A stretch of 64,000 bases of DNA from Prosapia bicincta (Eukaryota; Arthropoda; Insecta; Hemiptera; Cercopidae): NCBI GenBank assembly GCA_036971475.1, contig JBAIZL010000005.1:244347823-244411822 (forward strand), read 5' to 3'. The notes below the pieces were generated by a model. The model had not been told where the DNA came from. It searched no databases and worked only from the letters and a program-made list of their open reading frames with translations. How positions within the stretch are numbered: the stretch's first letter is position 1; each line of letters opens with the position of its first letter. This document shows positions 37,011 through 50,960 of the stretch, in pieces. The translations under genes and the position numbers were made by a program.

Positions 37011-40000
37011 TAAAGAAATTTTGTGGTTAAGAGGTTTTTGTGTATTTATTATTAATAAATAGTAGCAAAACCAATACCCTAATAATTAAATAATAATTTT
37101 CCCATTATCCACAGAATTATAAAAACTGATGATACTTGTATAAATCTTCTCTGACTGTCACATTATCGTAGGCCTACTACACTACAGAAACTGTAACCGA
37201 CCAATTAGAATCTAACACAAGTATTTGAGGCTAATTTGGAAGCTGTCAAATTATGCAGAGTAAGGAGACCTTTCTACCACAGCTCCTGTGAAAATATTAT
37301 ACAGAGTTTTGCCAGGATCTAAAGTTTGTGTTGTCGCTGTCATATTCGTCTCACCTCCTGTAATAACGATGTATCTTTGATATACTTTGTAAAATATCTT
37401 ATACTGAGGTTTCCTATTTTCTTGATTGTGTTTTCCAACTGTTTATCATTTGTACTAAATTTTAATAATATTTGCTTTTAAATTCTAGAGTGGATAAAAG
37501 ATTAAGAAATATTGTCGAAGTGCATTATCCAGGATAATGTAGATTTGTCTTTGAGAAAGGGTTATACTTGAGAAAAAGAAGGATGCATCATTAGATATTT
37601 ATCTTTGATGTAAAGAATACTTTTCAAGCTCCGAAGTTAAACAGCTTCAGTATTGTGGGCTACGGAATCTTATAATATAATTTGATAAGAATTTTGTGTC
37701 AAAAACTTTGAACTGAATGAACTTTTCTTGTTTAAAATTAGCAAAATGTTTTGCTAAAAGATTCGCGAAGATCTGGTAATTTTTGGGAGCTCCATCTTAG
37801 TGTAAATATAAAGGGAAAAGCACATATAAACATAGGTAAGCAAAACGTCGTTAGCGAGTTATGGCTAGCGAAAGATTTCACCCGGAATTTGGTTCACCCA
37901 TGATATAAAATCCTAAAAAATATTTAGGGCATTAATTAAGAGTAAAAAGATCGGTTTTATTATGGCGTTCTCCTTGACGAAACGAATAAGTCGATCTCAG
38001 ACCATATTTTTAATAGATTCTAAATATTATTAGTAGGGCTAAAAAACCTTAGGTTTTTTTTGTTGTTCATCTTCAATTAATAGAATTAAAACATAGTGAT
38101 ATTAATTACAATTTGTAGAAACATAAATTCCAAACAAAATAAATAAAATAAGAGGAAATTATTAAATGGTAAATTAAATCAACTTATATTTAAATAGTGA
38201 AAAGCAAAATGTATCGTTTTACATTAGCAAACTACCTTGGCAGTAGTCGTATAAGACTTTATACTATAAATTTTATTTTTTAAATTAATTATTTCATGTT
38301 CTACGGAAAAACTATTATTGTAACATTTCCTATGTTAATGAAAATCAGTAAATAATAATTGTTGACTAGACTTTTTATGTAAATTCATTCAGCTTTACAC
38401 TGTTTACAACTCTTTATTTTAACATCTATTAATTTTGTCTATACTTTATATTTTGTTCAGAACTAATCTTTTCGCCAATTTTTTAAAATCAATATGTGGT
38501 TATCACCCAATTAATGAAGGTATTGTACGTTAAAGATATAAACCCGGTTATTTTAGAACTAATAATTGCTCAAACCTACTCAATATATGGTTCTACGACC
38601 TACTTTACCCACTTTTTCAATAGCTCGAAAAACTATACTGTACTTTATTCGACCTTTTTTGACCTTTGAAGAACATACCAAAAAATTCTTTAGGATTTTA
38701 TTTCATGGGATGAACCGAAATCGGTGCGACATTTGGACCGTAAGAACTAACCGAAGCTTTTTCAACCTATGTTTTCTTGAATCGCTCTTTTATTTTCACG
38801 TGTAGTATGAAGTCCCAAAGTATTGCCATTCCTTCGTGAATAACATCACGGATACATAGAGCTTCTATCTCTCTTCATTGACAGTTGCAATTGATACTAT
38901 TTATTTCTTGGCTCACTTTAATTTCAATTTAGGTGAAAAAATGATTGCCATAAAAACGTCCACAGACAGCGGAGGTGTTGGTGCACGCCACTCGTCACCT
39001 GTCCAAGGAGAAGACTTGTCACCTATCAATCAGCGGTGTCTCCGGACGTTTTAGCCACTTGTCAAACTTGCCGCGTAAACCATCCTATCATGGGTGTTTC
39101 CGAAGCAGGCGATTCTAGAATACACAACAACTTTGATTGTATTGTCACTGGAAAAAACAGACGGAATTCTAGAATTACTGGTTAGGTTGCATTTTCGCAG
39201 TATAAAGTAGTTCAGATTGCTTTCTTATTCTGTGTAAAAATCATGGCAATATCCAAGTTGGGGAGGCGAACGCGTGATTTGCACCCAAACCAGAATTCAC
39301 TTGTCACGTCCTAACCAGTTCGCGTGAGGCTCGTTGGGAATTGCAGGCAAATAGTGATCCGAGAATTAATAAATGTTTTCACAATTTCAGTTACATATGG
39401 AGTTAAAATCTCTAATAATTAATTTAACCGAGTCATTACCTAACCAAATGTATAATATTCATACAGTAGACCTAATACGTTTCCAGACAGTAGAACAATA
39501 AGCCACTCCCTGAACAAACATTTCCCATTTTCCTGAAGCTTTCTAGCTCACGTTTCATAAATTAAGTTTTGCAAGAAACCAATATAGTACCCAGTGGAAT
39601 TATTGAAATAAAGTAGAAAAAATATTTTGACGTATTTTTAAAAAAATTGTCTACAAAGAAGGTGTTTTCAATATATTTTTGTGTTTACCTAAACATATTT
39701 TATGAACACAGTAGGGGGAAATGAGTCACTGGACTGACTGACAGAAGTGACAACTTGAATATAGAAACTATTTAATAAATGTTTTAATAGAGTTTAGTTA
39801 TTACAGATGATACAAAATTCACTGAATAATAATTTGATTTTGTTATTCAACCAGTTCTTTAAAAAAGTCATATAGTGAAATTTAAGGAAGCTATCCTTTA
39901 AATAATGGAAACCAAAATATATAATAGATAACAGTGTATTGAATTATATAATGAAAAGTTTTATTGAAACATAAAGTAATAGATTTAATAACTGAGAAAC

Positions 40001-40539
40001 GTTACTGCATAATAACATTTTAATTGAATTATGTACACTAAATAGAGTACATAAACTACGTGATAAGAAAAACTTTTATATAACATAACCTACAGTATAT
40101 AAACAACTGTGTTTTATATGCTATCATTCAAATAAAATTTGAAGCGTTGAAATCCCTGATTAAACTGTAAAATATTTCTCACGCAAAAAAAGGTCATGCT
40201 CAGTCAAAGATGTGTCCACTTAACAAGTTCAAAATGAAACATGGAATTGTAGAACATTGAAAGGATGACCCGATTAACAATAGTTTACAATATTCATCTC
40301 TAGATTATTGTATTGTTTTTACAGTAAAAATGAAAAAAAAAACTTGAACGCGAAATAAATTGAAGAGCACAAAGCCAACCACAAATAGTGGAATTTACTT
40401 AAACTGTTTCAATGTCTGTATTTGCTGGTAAACTTTTACTTACATAGAGGTCAAATAAGGTTCCTGGAAGAACATTGAGTAACCCTTTTAAACAATAATT
40501 GTGGGATATCCTGCGTAGTGAAAAATCAGTTTCCCCAGA

Positions 40540-40542
<3 letters not shown>
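37011..40542. other. AT-rich stretch without recognisable genes
   Basis: No protein, RNA gene or repeat family recognised. A less AT-rich part is at about 38940-39370. A single TAGGCCTA palindrome near 37171 is one of several in the window. Confidence 0.45.

Positions 40543-40574
<32 letters not shown>
40543..40574. repeat. (TA)n microsatellite
   Basis: Left TA tract of the inverted repeat at 40601. Confidence 0.95.
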
Positions 40575-40576
<2 letters not shown>

Positions 40577-40600
40577 CAATATGTATTCTTGTGAATTAAT

Positions 40601-40713
40601 AAAGAACTATGTCAAAATACAAATACAAGAATTATAATTGAATTTACAATTCAATTAATAATTGTAAATCCAATTATAATTCTTGTATCTTGTATTTGTA
40701 TTTTGACTTGATT

Positions 40714-40717
<4 letters not shown>
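40601..40717. mobile_element. (TA)n-bounded inverted repeat (family F), no ribozyme-like core
   Basis: Arms at 40601-40651 and 40660-40717 pair almost perfectly: both contain GTCAAAATACAAATACAAG and AATTATAATT inward. One arm carries a 7-bp duplication (TATCTTG). Only about 8 bp separate the arms, so no core fits in the loop. A leader at about 40580 (TATTCTTGTGAATTAATAAAG) recalls those of the 7-8 kb families, and the arm word ATTCTTGTA..TTTG is shared. (TA)n on both sides. Confidence 0.65.
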
Positions 40718-40767
<50 letters not shown>

Positions 40768-40768
40768 C
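40717..40768. repeat. (TA)n microsatellite
   Basis: Right TA tract of the family F inverted repeat. Confidence 0.97.
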
Positions 40769-41647
40769 GTTAATATCGTATGAAATGTTAGCGATTAACA
40801 ATCTAAATAGACATAAGGAAAAATACAAGGTATACAATTCCAGAGTATAAGTTTTAAAAGCGTAACTAATGTCTAGATTTATTTTAGTTTGTATCAGAAT
40901 CCGAACATTTGCGCCATTGTATTTTTATAATGGACGCAATGGTTTTCCACTGAGAGTAAAAGCCACAAACCTGGAGTTCCTTCCACCTTCAGGAATTACA
41001 TAGGTTTTTTAACCTACTGATTATTTCGCTTTATTCAGAAATATATTACTATTTATAAATTACAAAGTTAGATATTACAGTGTAATTATAGATCTAATAA
41101 TTCCTGTATTACTATAGATCCAAGTATAATAATATACTCCTAACTATCTATAAAGTGGATATATTTTTAACTATTTACAAATAGAAATTTGTAGGTGTAA
41201 TATTGTTTACAATAATTTCTAAATACCTACATTCCTAATTAAAGTGTTTTTATTATAAATATTAAATTTATTTTAATACATCTGACTCCTGAAACAATGG
41301 ATGTAATGAAATATTAAACACTGAATCTGCCAATAAATATATTAATCTTTTCGTCACTGCCGTAAAGTAATAATTAATTAAATTTGCGTCGTGAGTTAAA
41401 TCGGAATTGACAAATAATTCGTGAAGGCCGTATAGGAATGCTGGTCACTAAAGATGGAAATATGCATGATAGAAACAACCTAAGTAGAAGAGCCATATTC
41501 TGAGATCATAGAAAATATAGATAATAATCTGTGATCTACAAGGTATAACCATTAATGGCTCTGAGGTCAGAAGTCTAAAAGAGGGAGCCAAAAGAAAAAA
41601 CTCAAATGAATTTCTGGCGTCTATAGGCTGGGAAATCTAGTTTGGAA
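40769..41647. other. AT-rich spacer
   Basis: Nothing recognised. Confidence 0.5.
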
Positions 41648-41863
41648 ATGATCGCCGACCAAAGAATAGAGGAAGTACAGAGCATGGTATTGGAGCTCAA
41701 GAGGTGGGATGGAATGAGAGGAAAGACTGCCAAGCAGATCCTGCAGTGGGTGGATAGAGGGCAAATGCAGGACAGATCACTTCTCGGTTCGTGGAAGGGG
41801 ATCGGCAGAGACGTGAGAGATCGAGAGCTGGAGGAGCAGCTTTATGCGGACTGGGAGTTGTAG
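41648..41863 (+). CDS. hypothetical short ORF in a GC-richer island
   Basis: A 71-codon frame from ATG to TAG stands out because its composition is far less AT-rich than the DNA around it. Its product would be hydrophilic and charged, with an acidic start (IADQRIEEVQSMVLELKRWD), a basic-Gln middle (KTAKQILQWVDRGQMQDR) and an acidic end (RELEEQLYADWEL). It could be helical. I recognise no domain, and no splice sites or promoter are evident. It could be a fragment of a retroelement gag-like or other mobile-element protein, an old exon, or chance. No function is proposed. Confidence 0.2.
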   Translation: MIADQRIEEVQSMVLELKRWDGMRGKTAKQILQWVDRGQMQDRSLLGSWKGIGRDVRDRELEEQLYADWEL

Positions 41864-42171
41864 CGTAAGGGAATTGGAAAACGTAAAACGTAATGACACC
41901 GATTAATAAGTGCAAAGAAATGAAAGTCAAATATGAAACATACTAAACGGTAAATGGTTTTTGAAATATAGTTATAAATTTTAACGTTTCCTCCTATTTT
42001 AAAATTTTTACTATGTTTAACGTCTTCAATATATAATTTAAATGTTTTCATAGCTTAACTAAATAGAAATTATAATTTCAACAATTTTATAAATATTAGT
42101 TATCTTTATGTTTAAAAGATAAATTATTTTATTTTAGAGAATGGATGAATTACGTTTTTTTTTAAATAGAT
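41864..42171. other. AT-rich spacer
   Basis: Nothing recognised. Confidence 0.5.
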
Positions 42172-42320
42172 GTGAGGATTTTTACACTGATTTGCCCAAC
42201 TTTGCTTACTCTTCTGATAGTTTGTGTAATTGAAAGCGGTTTAATGTTTTACAGTGATTTGCCCAACCTTGACTTAGGCCTATTCTTCTGGCGGTTTTTA
42301 TAATTGAAAGCGGTTTAATG
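42172..42320. repeat. imperfect tandem duplication, offset about 68-74 bp
   Basis: Two copies share TTTACA(C/G)TGATTTGCCCAAC, ATTCTTCTG-like sequence and AATTGAAAGCGGTTTAATG. The second has a short insertion containing TAGGCCTA-like sequence. Confidence 0.8.
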
Positions 42321-45300
42321 GGATATACTCTTTACACCAGAACAACGTTTGTAACCATATAATAAGTCTATAAATTAAGTTACAGACTATTATAAAGTTA
42401 TTTTCCTAAGAAAAGGTAAAACAACTATCACAGAAAATAAATGCTTAAATACTTTTTATATAAGTATTTACGTTTAAATATTTTTAATTAAAACCACCAA
42501 GCTGCGTATAAACACGCATTCTTGCCAATGGTGACTTAATTAATAAGTTTGTGTAATTAGGTAAAAAGACTTTAACAAATTAGCTCTTGTTCGTCATTAA
42601 GTACTATTTACAAGGCAAAATTTATGAAAATTAGAAACAATTTATACAAAGACCGTTAAGATAATCACAAATTTTGTAAAGAAAGAGGAAAAATGAAGTG
42701 CAAAAACCAAGTACAGAAACAAAACAAAAATATACAATGTATCAAGTAGGAGGAACGAATATTCAAAGCTTGGTCAGTAGAAAGAGGATTAAATATTGTT
42801 TGCAGGGTATTGGTAGGGTTATTAAAATATAGGCCTTTGAAACATTCGCAATCTACCCAGCAAACATGAGATTAGTTTATAAATACCCTAAATTAGTATT
42901 ATTCTCTTACTTTATACAAAACGTTTATACAAAATAAAAACTATTGTAGGAACTATAATTGATCAAACACGTTAATGTAATTGGAAAGCACCTAGTCATG
43001 AAGAATTTCTTAAGAAACACTGAAAACGTAATAAAACTAGACGGAGACGCGCCAAACATTTATTTCTTTTTAAAATATTTTTATTTATACAAAACATAAT
43101 CAATAATCATCACTTTAGAACCAACTCAAAACAATATAAACTCTAGGATGTTTTATAAAATCGTAATATTTAGATTGCAGTACAAGTACAAAGTTATTGA
43201 CTAGGATAAAGGTTAGCGGTTGGGAAAAAAGATTGCAAAAGCACCTAAAACAGCTGGTACATAGAATGTATACTTTAGAATGTATAAGCTTTAGGAATGG
43301 CTACTATAAGCGTAACCTTTATTGCAAAGGGAAACACTAACAATTCAGCCTAATAAACCACATAAGACTATTACAAAAATGATATAGAAATAATGACATA
43401 AAAAGGGTGAGAAAATACAGAAGAGTCAGTCATTAAGAAGGATCGAGGATAACTTTGGGCCATGGTCTGAAGTAGGTACTTCCATTAATAATCAGAATGT
43501 GTGACTACTCCGACCCTTCAGTTGAGATGAACTGCTGGGTGTGTGCTTTGAAATATTTATTGCTTGGGTTGCTAGAACGGAACCAGAGAGGTTAGAAAAT
43601 ATGTCTAAGCGATTTGGATTGGATTATTCCAGAGGTAGAGAAGTCGTCTTCCTGCACAGAAGTTACCAGATAAAAAAAGTCAATGTCAGGACAGGACGAG
43701 AGAGCATCAAATAAAGTATTTGGTGTTTGCTGGATATGCTCGTTTTTCGAAAGAATGAGTCATGTTTCACGCAACAGTGTAATAGCAAATACTAAAATTT
43801 AAACCAATTCTCTACTCCGTTTGTTAGCTTACGTTAGCAAACTGCTTTTTAATATAAACTAGTCTTTCAAAATCGGGCACTTTGTAAATATACTGTAATG
43901 TGGTGTAAAATAGTGTTTTGTTTTATAAAGAAACCAGGTGTATATAAAGTTTTATTTGGGCTGTCGAAAGAGTTGATTATGTCTTTCTTTCGTAATTATT
44001 AATTTTGGGAAATCTAATATTTTATTTTTCCCATTTTTCTACTTGGCCAGACATAAATTAATTACATACAATTTACTATATAAATAGTCAATCTGTTTAT
44101 ATGGTAACAAATTCCAAATAGCGTTGTAAACTTCAAAACATTTATTTTTAAGTAAATTAAGCTTTTACGTTTAATACCCTTCCATTATTTAAGACACCTC
44201 CCGGGATTCTGGAGCCTGAACTCGCTTGATTGCGTTACGGGACTCACTAAATTAATTTCAAGCACGTCCGGCTGTACTTAAGCCTTGAATAAACAAATGA
44301 TTAGATGGATAACCTAGCGACCCTGGGCCCGCTCTTCGCGATACTCTTTAAACTTATTTAGAACGCTCCAAGATGGCCCCGGGTTCCCAAACGTGGGAAA
44401 GTCGGGTCACGCTTTGCCATGTCATTTGAACGAATTACACACTTCAGAATGTTTCAAGCCATTTAAATGTTAGTGAGTCGATTATTAGATTTTTCTTTAG
44501 AAACTCGCAGATTATTCTGCATGTCACGGATAAACAGGCTCGTTGACAGTTTTTTAAACTGAGTAAAAGGCTTTAGTATTTCAACCATGGCCTCGCTTCT
44601 TAGTAAGTTCAATCACGAGTTAAAACCAAAACTGCCCGCGCCATTTTATTACTGGAATAGCTTATACAAAGGTTTTAATATCATGTAGGCTACCAATATT
44701 ATATTGTCAATATTTTTTAAATTCATATTGTTTTATAAGTATTATTTAACAATAATTTTAAAATCTCTAAAATATTCTCAATAAATATTTGTATTCAGAC
44801 CTAATTACTTGGCAACCGCAAATGAAACCTTCGTAATAAAATTACGTTATCGTAAAACAATTATAAATCCTCCTCCAGTTAAATATTTACAAACCTTAAC
44901 ATTTTATACAATACGCAGTTTCCCTTATAAGATATATTTCTTATATTTCTACAACTGTCCCTAGTTGGCCTATAGCGCAGGATGTCGTTGTTTATCCGTC
45001 CGCAATTTGTGCAGACAAGCGCGATGTGGGCGTGCGAACGACTTCGCCCGATACCACGTTTTATTAACCAATTATTTGTATTTGACTATATTTGGTTTGT
45101 TGAGTACAATACCTTATCTGATGGGAGTTGAATGCGAGTGCCTAGTAATGTGTTATTGTTAATTTCCGCGCTGTTCCTGTTCCCTCCAGTTAAACCGGTG
45201 AAAGGGATTCAGTTCGACATAAGTAACTCACGATTCGAAGCTTGGATTTACCTATTTCTGGTTCAGGTGTTTACGTGTAACATCTCAAGAACGCCCCTGA

Positions 45301-48300
45301 CAAGAAATAGCTAATAATTCGTTTCCAAATAATGTATGAAGGCTCGAAAGTTATTATAACTTAACAAGTAACAAAGACTTGGGTGCTTGATACTGACCTG
45401 ACAATACGAGAATGAGCTGGCCGACTCTTGCTGTGTCTAAACACCTGTACGTGATAATGTCGATCATTAGTAATACGGCCCTATGAAAACTATCATATTT
45501 TTATAGAGCGATGGGAAATGTTGAAACGTATTCTCAGAAACCAGTTTATCTTACAATTATATCGATATGTCAATATATAGGTTGAATATTTAACACATTT
45601 TAGATAACCAATACGCTGTATAAATGTACTTATATGTATGTATACAAACAATTATGTTTTACGCTAGAATGTATGTGTCTTATAAAAGTAACGAGATGTT
45701 ACAAATATTACTAATATTAAGTATGTAAGGCAAATTTAGATAACTATTAAATCATAACTAGGCTATTATATTATAAATAATAATAACATAAAGAGGTTTT
45801 TGAATATTTGACTTAGAGACTCGCTCTCAATCTTTTTATAAACTCACCCCTATTGAGTTTTAGTTATAACAAGCTCCTTTACTAATTTTTTTATAGTTAT
45901 AAAAGAAGAAGTTATTTACTTTGAACAGTGAACTATGGAGAGGATTTAAGGATTATTATTTATTTTTTTTATACATCAATATACGACAAAAATTGCTTTA
46001 ATACACGGCTACCCTTTATATTTAACCTAAAGGGGAAAGACTCAAAAATATGTGAATAAATGATTACTGTACCGGCATCTTAGTTTTATGTTTCAATAAT
46101 AGTTTCACAACAGTGAACACTTGCAATTATCTGCAAATTTAAACGTGGAGTAGATTATTTGTTCTCTTTGCAATGTTCTTTAATGTCTGGTTCAAGTAAC
46201 AATAATAGAAGGAAGTCTTCTTCAATAATTGTCTTGTTTCTACAATTGTTTTTTAGGGCATTGACGTTTAAATTACCTCAAAGACACGGTGAAATTTTTG
46301 AATGCTACGTCACAACCGATAATTCTTTGAATGTATTTAAAAGGTACTAAAAGTCTTCTGAAGATGGAAAATACTGTATTATTCTATTGGTGTATTAAAA
46401 TCTTTCACAAATATTTTTATTCTGTGTTTACTCCAAGGGATATTCTCACTGAAACACTCGTCTGAAAAATATAACCCCTTTCCTACTAAGTTTAAGATCC
46501 TGGGTTTGGTCCTCAATGAATTTTTTTTTTTGCTTTTTAGCAAAAACAGGTCAACTCAAGCTGTTAAAATAGCGACATAAGGGTGAAGTACATATTGAGC
46601 GGTTGAAGTTTAATGCGTAATGCAACTCCATTACTAAATGACGCAAGTTTCGCAATGCTGATTTTTAGGTCGGCTGTTTATATAAAAGTGTACTGCAGAC
46701 CACGTAACCGTGCACTTGGATTTGTGTAATTTCTCGTTTACTACCACTTCTTAAAACATGTTACATATTCAGAGTGTTCAGTACATCAACAGCTTCTCCA
46801 TCCGATATGTCAACACATATTTCAAGATTGTTTGTACCGATATATATATATTCCATACCGAAGCTAATTTATCATAGAACTTTCTAATATTTACCGTCTT
46901 GTGTTTTTCCGTATTATCATATTATATTATAATACTGTCTCATGACTCTTTTTATCTCGTATTTACCGTGATTTGACAGCCCTTATCATGTTTGTACGAA
47001 AGTATTTATACTGACCCTCCACCTCCCGTCTCGGCTACTGCGATCTCTCAAGGCTAAGTGCACAGTTACGTGGTCCGCACTATAGCTACTATTATTTTTA
47101 TTCAATAATTGAATAAATAATAAAAAGTCAATATCGCCTTTACTAAGAAAATTCATGTTATCATGAAAATTTTATTTTTAAACAAACAATTTATCCGATG
47201 TTTGCAGAACATGTTTTAAAGATAATTAATGTTAGTTATTTATAAGTTCATTTTTTAATTAAGTAAAGTAGCAAAAACAAGGCTGTCCTATCAATAAAGT
47301 GAAACTGAGACCAAGCGTGTCCTGCCATCTCTGTCTACGTCAGTTTTGCCCTTCACGTTTTTTCACAATAATTTATTCGGAACGTAAGAACGACCCCACT
47401 TTCTTTGTCGGAATGCAATAAAACCTGCTGACGGTTAGCAAATACGCACGCCTGTATTGTTCTCCACGTCTGGTCTTATCTTATAAATCATTTCATTTAG
47501 TTCTTGGTCTTTCCCCAATGGGAAGCCATTAATTTCAACGTCACAGACATTATGTATTTCATTACTCATTCAGCTTTCTTTTTGAGTTGTGCCAAGTTTG
47601 AAACTTATTTGCAGTTTCACTAGTATTCTTTCATTTTTTTTCTATTTATGGCAATAATTATTAGAATAACTGTACATTAAATATAACGTTCATAAATATG
47701 TAGCACATTTACATCTGAAGGCTCTATTCTTAATCAAGCCATTAATATGAACGTAAGTCAAGTTGTTATTGCAAAGTAGCCTATCAGTGAAAGTTTTTAC
47801 CTGATTTGAGTTAAAATGGAATATTTTTTTTAAACTGGATTTTACAAAGTCATTAAAACTATTCTTGTGCTTAGTTTGTAAAGTTATGTTAAAACAAATA
47901 AAAGACGTACACAAATTTACAAATATAATCATTTATGAACTCAAGTGATGATTTTATTTGTGAGTTTGTGTAGGTTTTTTATTTTTTACAAAACCAACTT
48001 ATTTAAATGGCCATAAATGTTTTCAAGAGGAATATTTTCATTACAACAATTAGTTTATCATATTGTTGTTTTAATTGTTGCTATTTGATTTCAGTGTAAA
48101 AATTTTTAATTTCTTTTTAAGTTGACTAACTCTGGGTTAACTACTAAGGAAACTATGACGATTTAGGAACAAAGAAGATTTGGATGTTAAAAATATATGC
48201 TGTATAAAGACATGTTTGCCTTTATATAATGACCTTGTCTCGAGTATTAATAAACCATGTAAATATAGGCCTACAACTTGACCCCACTTTTGTGTTTAGT

Positions 48301-49194
48301 CATTAGGTTTAGTCATGCAGGTTTATACTTATAGCGACATTTTTCTGCCTTAGAAATCTCATTTTATTAAAATTTTGGAGGTTTGATTTATTAAAAAGAA
48401 AGTTTTTATAAAGTTAAAACACTAAATTATTAGGGTCAACAGCTTTAGGAGCAAAACTATTCATGTTTAGTGGATCTATTGATTACATTATTGCATATTC
48501 AAGATTACAAAGTGATCCAAGAATGAAAAATACACTAACAGTCATTCTATCTAACCTAACCCATTGTATACATTTCTTTAGTAGAAACCAGGCATAACGT
48601 ATCATATGTTATACTAAACAATCTCCCAGAGCAAAAAGGAATTACTTATAGTCAACACAAAAACCTAATTGCCAGTTTCCATTTGTGAGATATGTGCGTC
48701 CAAGATTCACAATCCTAGATTGTATTTAAATTTTCTAATTAACATAATAATCAGCATAAACTAAAAAGTTTTTGCTGATTTGCATCTCTGCCATTTAACG
48801 GATGTCGCGGCGTTTGTGTGCACACTGTCTCGTTAACCAACTAACGATCTAAATTACAACCTATGGGAGACAATAGTAAGAATTAAAATTACAAATCAGA
48901 AAAACAGGGTGTTCTTTTGAGTCGTAAAACTTAATGCGTGTTTGTTTGTGTGCGGTTATGGTTGGGTGTGCTCCCAAGGTTCCCTGGTGGAGAGCAGATA
49001 TCCCCTTCTCTTCCGTTTCGCTATATATATGCTTCAAAACAAACTGATATATAGTCGGGTAATGTTATTCTGGCCGTTTCTAGGACAAGAATAAGCAGTG
49101 AATTATTTGAGCATAACACGGCACTGGATTCTGCTTGGGTCACTTTTCCTGGATTCTAGTGCAACGTAATTGCCAGTCGTTCGCTCGAGAATTT
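42321..49194. other. long AT-rich stretch without recognisable genes
   Basis: No coding or RNA gene found. GC-richer islands lie at about 44190-44460 (CTCCCGGGATTCTGG, CCGGGTTCCC) and 44960-45060. Poly-T and tRNA-B-box-like words near 46500 are too weak to call a SINE. Confidence 0.4.
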
Positions 49195-50960
49195 ACAATA
49201 GCGTGTCTGCGAAGGATATGTATAACATTATCATGCGTGTGTTTATTTAAACCTTGCCTTAATAAATCGCCTTTACATATGTTCAGCCTTTATACAGCCT
49301 TACTTTCTGGGTGTTTGTTTTGGCTTCATTTCCATTCCTACTTTTAAATCTCTTCGGTAACTTTAACTACGTAACGTGATTGACTTATACAATGTTACTG
49401 TACTATTATTTAAAGTTAACAAAAAAAACTCATACCAAGAGCTTATCGTGCTAATTGAATTCAGCTTAACTTGGTAATCTAAATTCAGCTTAACGTGGTA
49501 ATCTAAATTCAAGATGCTAATAAGGTAATAGTTAATAAGAATATGTAATATGTTACCATGCGTTGGATTATATAAACCTGCACGTTAATAAATTACCTTT
49601 ACTTATGCTACCTTCCTTTACCCTGCGTTAGTCTCTGGATGTTTGGCTTAATTTCTATTCATTCTTTCAAATCTCTTCGGTAACTTTAACTACGTAACGT
49701 GAGTGATTTATAGAATGTTACTGTACTATTATTTAAAGTTAACAAAAAAAAACTCATACCAAGAGCTTAACGTGCTAATTGAATTCAGCTTACACTGTGT
49801 TAGTCTCTGGATGTTTGGCTTCATTTCTATCCTCCTTTTAAATCTCTTCGGCAACTTTAACTACGTAACGTGAGTGATTTATACAATATTACTGTACTAT
49901 TATTTAATGTTATCAAAAAAAAACTCATACCAAGAGCTTAACGTGCTAATTGAATCCAGCTTAACGTGGAAATCTAAATTCAACTTAACGTGGCAATCTA
50001 ACTTCCAGATGCCAATAAGGTAATAGTTAATAAGAATATGTATAATGTTACCATGTGTTGGATTATATAAACCTGCACGTTAATAAACTACCTTTACTTA
50101 TGCTTCCTTCCTTTCAACTGCGTTAATCTCTGGATGTTTGGCTTCATTTTTATTCCTCCTTTTAAATCTCTTGGGTAACTTTAACTACGTAACGTTAGTG
50201 GTTTATACAATGCTACTGTACTAATATTTTAAGTTAAAAAAAAATATATTCTACCGAGACCGTAACGTGCTAATTGAAATAACTTTAACGTGGTAATCTA
50301 AATTCAACATGGCAATAAGGTAATAGGAAATAAGGGTATATTTATTACTTTACCATCCGTTGGTTTATATAAACCTGCACCTCAACAAAATTTACTTGTG
50401 TTCCTTCTTGACAATGCCTTAATCTGTGGATGTTTGGGCTTCCTTTCTATTCCTCCTTACAAATTTCTTCGGTAGCTTTAACTACGTAACGTGAGTGATT
50501 TATAAAATGTTACTGTACTATTATTTTGAGTTAAATCAAGCATACTACCAAAAGCTTGTGATAATTGAATTCAGCTGAACGTGGTAATCTAAATTCAAGG
50601 TGACAATAAGTTAATATGTAATAACGATATGTATAACGACACCATGCGATAGTTATATAAACCAGCACCTTAATAAATTACTTTTACTTGTGATCTCCCT
50701 TTGCACTGCCTTACTCTCTGGATGTTTGGGCTTCATTTCTATTACCCTCTTTCAATTTTCTTTTGTAACTTCAACTACATAACTTGAACGTTTAACTAGG
50801 CCTTACAAAACGTGAATGTTGTAGTTAACTTAGACTACATAAACTTTAGTGATATATTACTGTAATATTTTTCGCAGGTCTAAGAAATCTTATAGGCCTA
50901 TTTGAATTCAAAATTTGAGCTTAACGTTGTAATCTAAATTCAAGTTAAAAATATGGTAAC
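49195..50960. repeat. long-period tandem array (full unit about 324 bp), about 6 copies
   Basis: The anchor AAATCTCTTCGGTAACTTTA occurs at 49346, 49669, 49840, 50164, 50461 and (diverged) about 50753. Intervals are 323, 171, 324, 297 and 292 bp. Other unit words in fixed order are ACTACGTAACGTGAG, CATACCAAGAGCTTAACGTG, TAATCTAAATTCA, GGATTATATAAACCTGCACG, ACCTTTACTTATG and CTCTGGATGTTTGGCTTC. The 171-bp interval reflects a unit with an internal deletion. A partial, diverged unit precedes 49346, and the array decays after 50760. Short internal direct repeats (AGCTTAACGTGGTAATCTAAATTC) also occur. No reading frame is conserved. Confidence 0.9.

Noticed and set aside
46345..46390. CTGAAGATGG near 46356 as a hammerhead core
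   Set aside because: Only a 3-bp GAA/TTC helix follows and the next bases are TATT rather than GAAA.
46480..46560. B-box-like GGGTTTGGTCC followed by poly-T
   Set aside because: No A box upstream at the right spacing and no second copy in the window.
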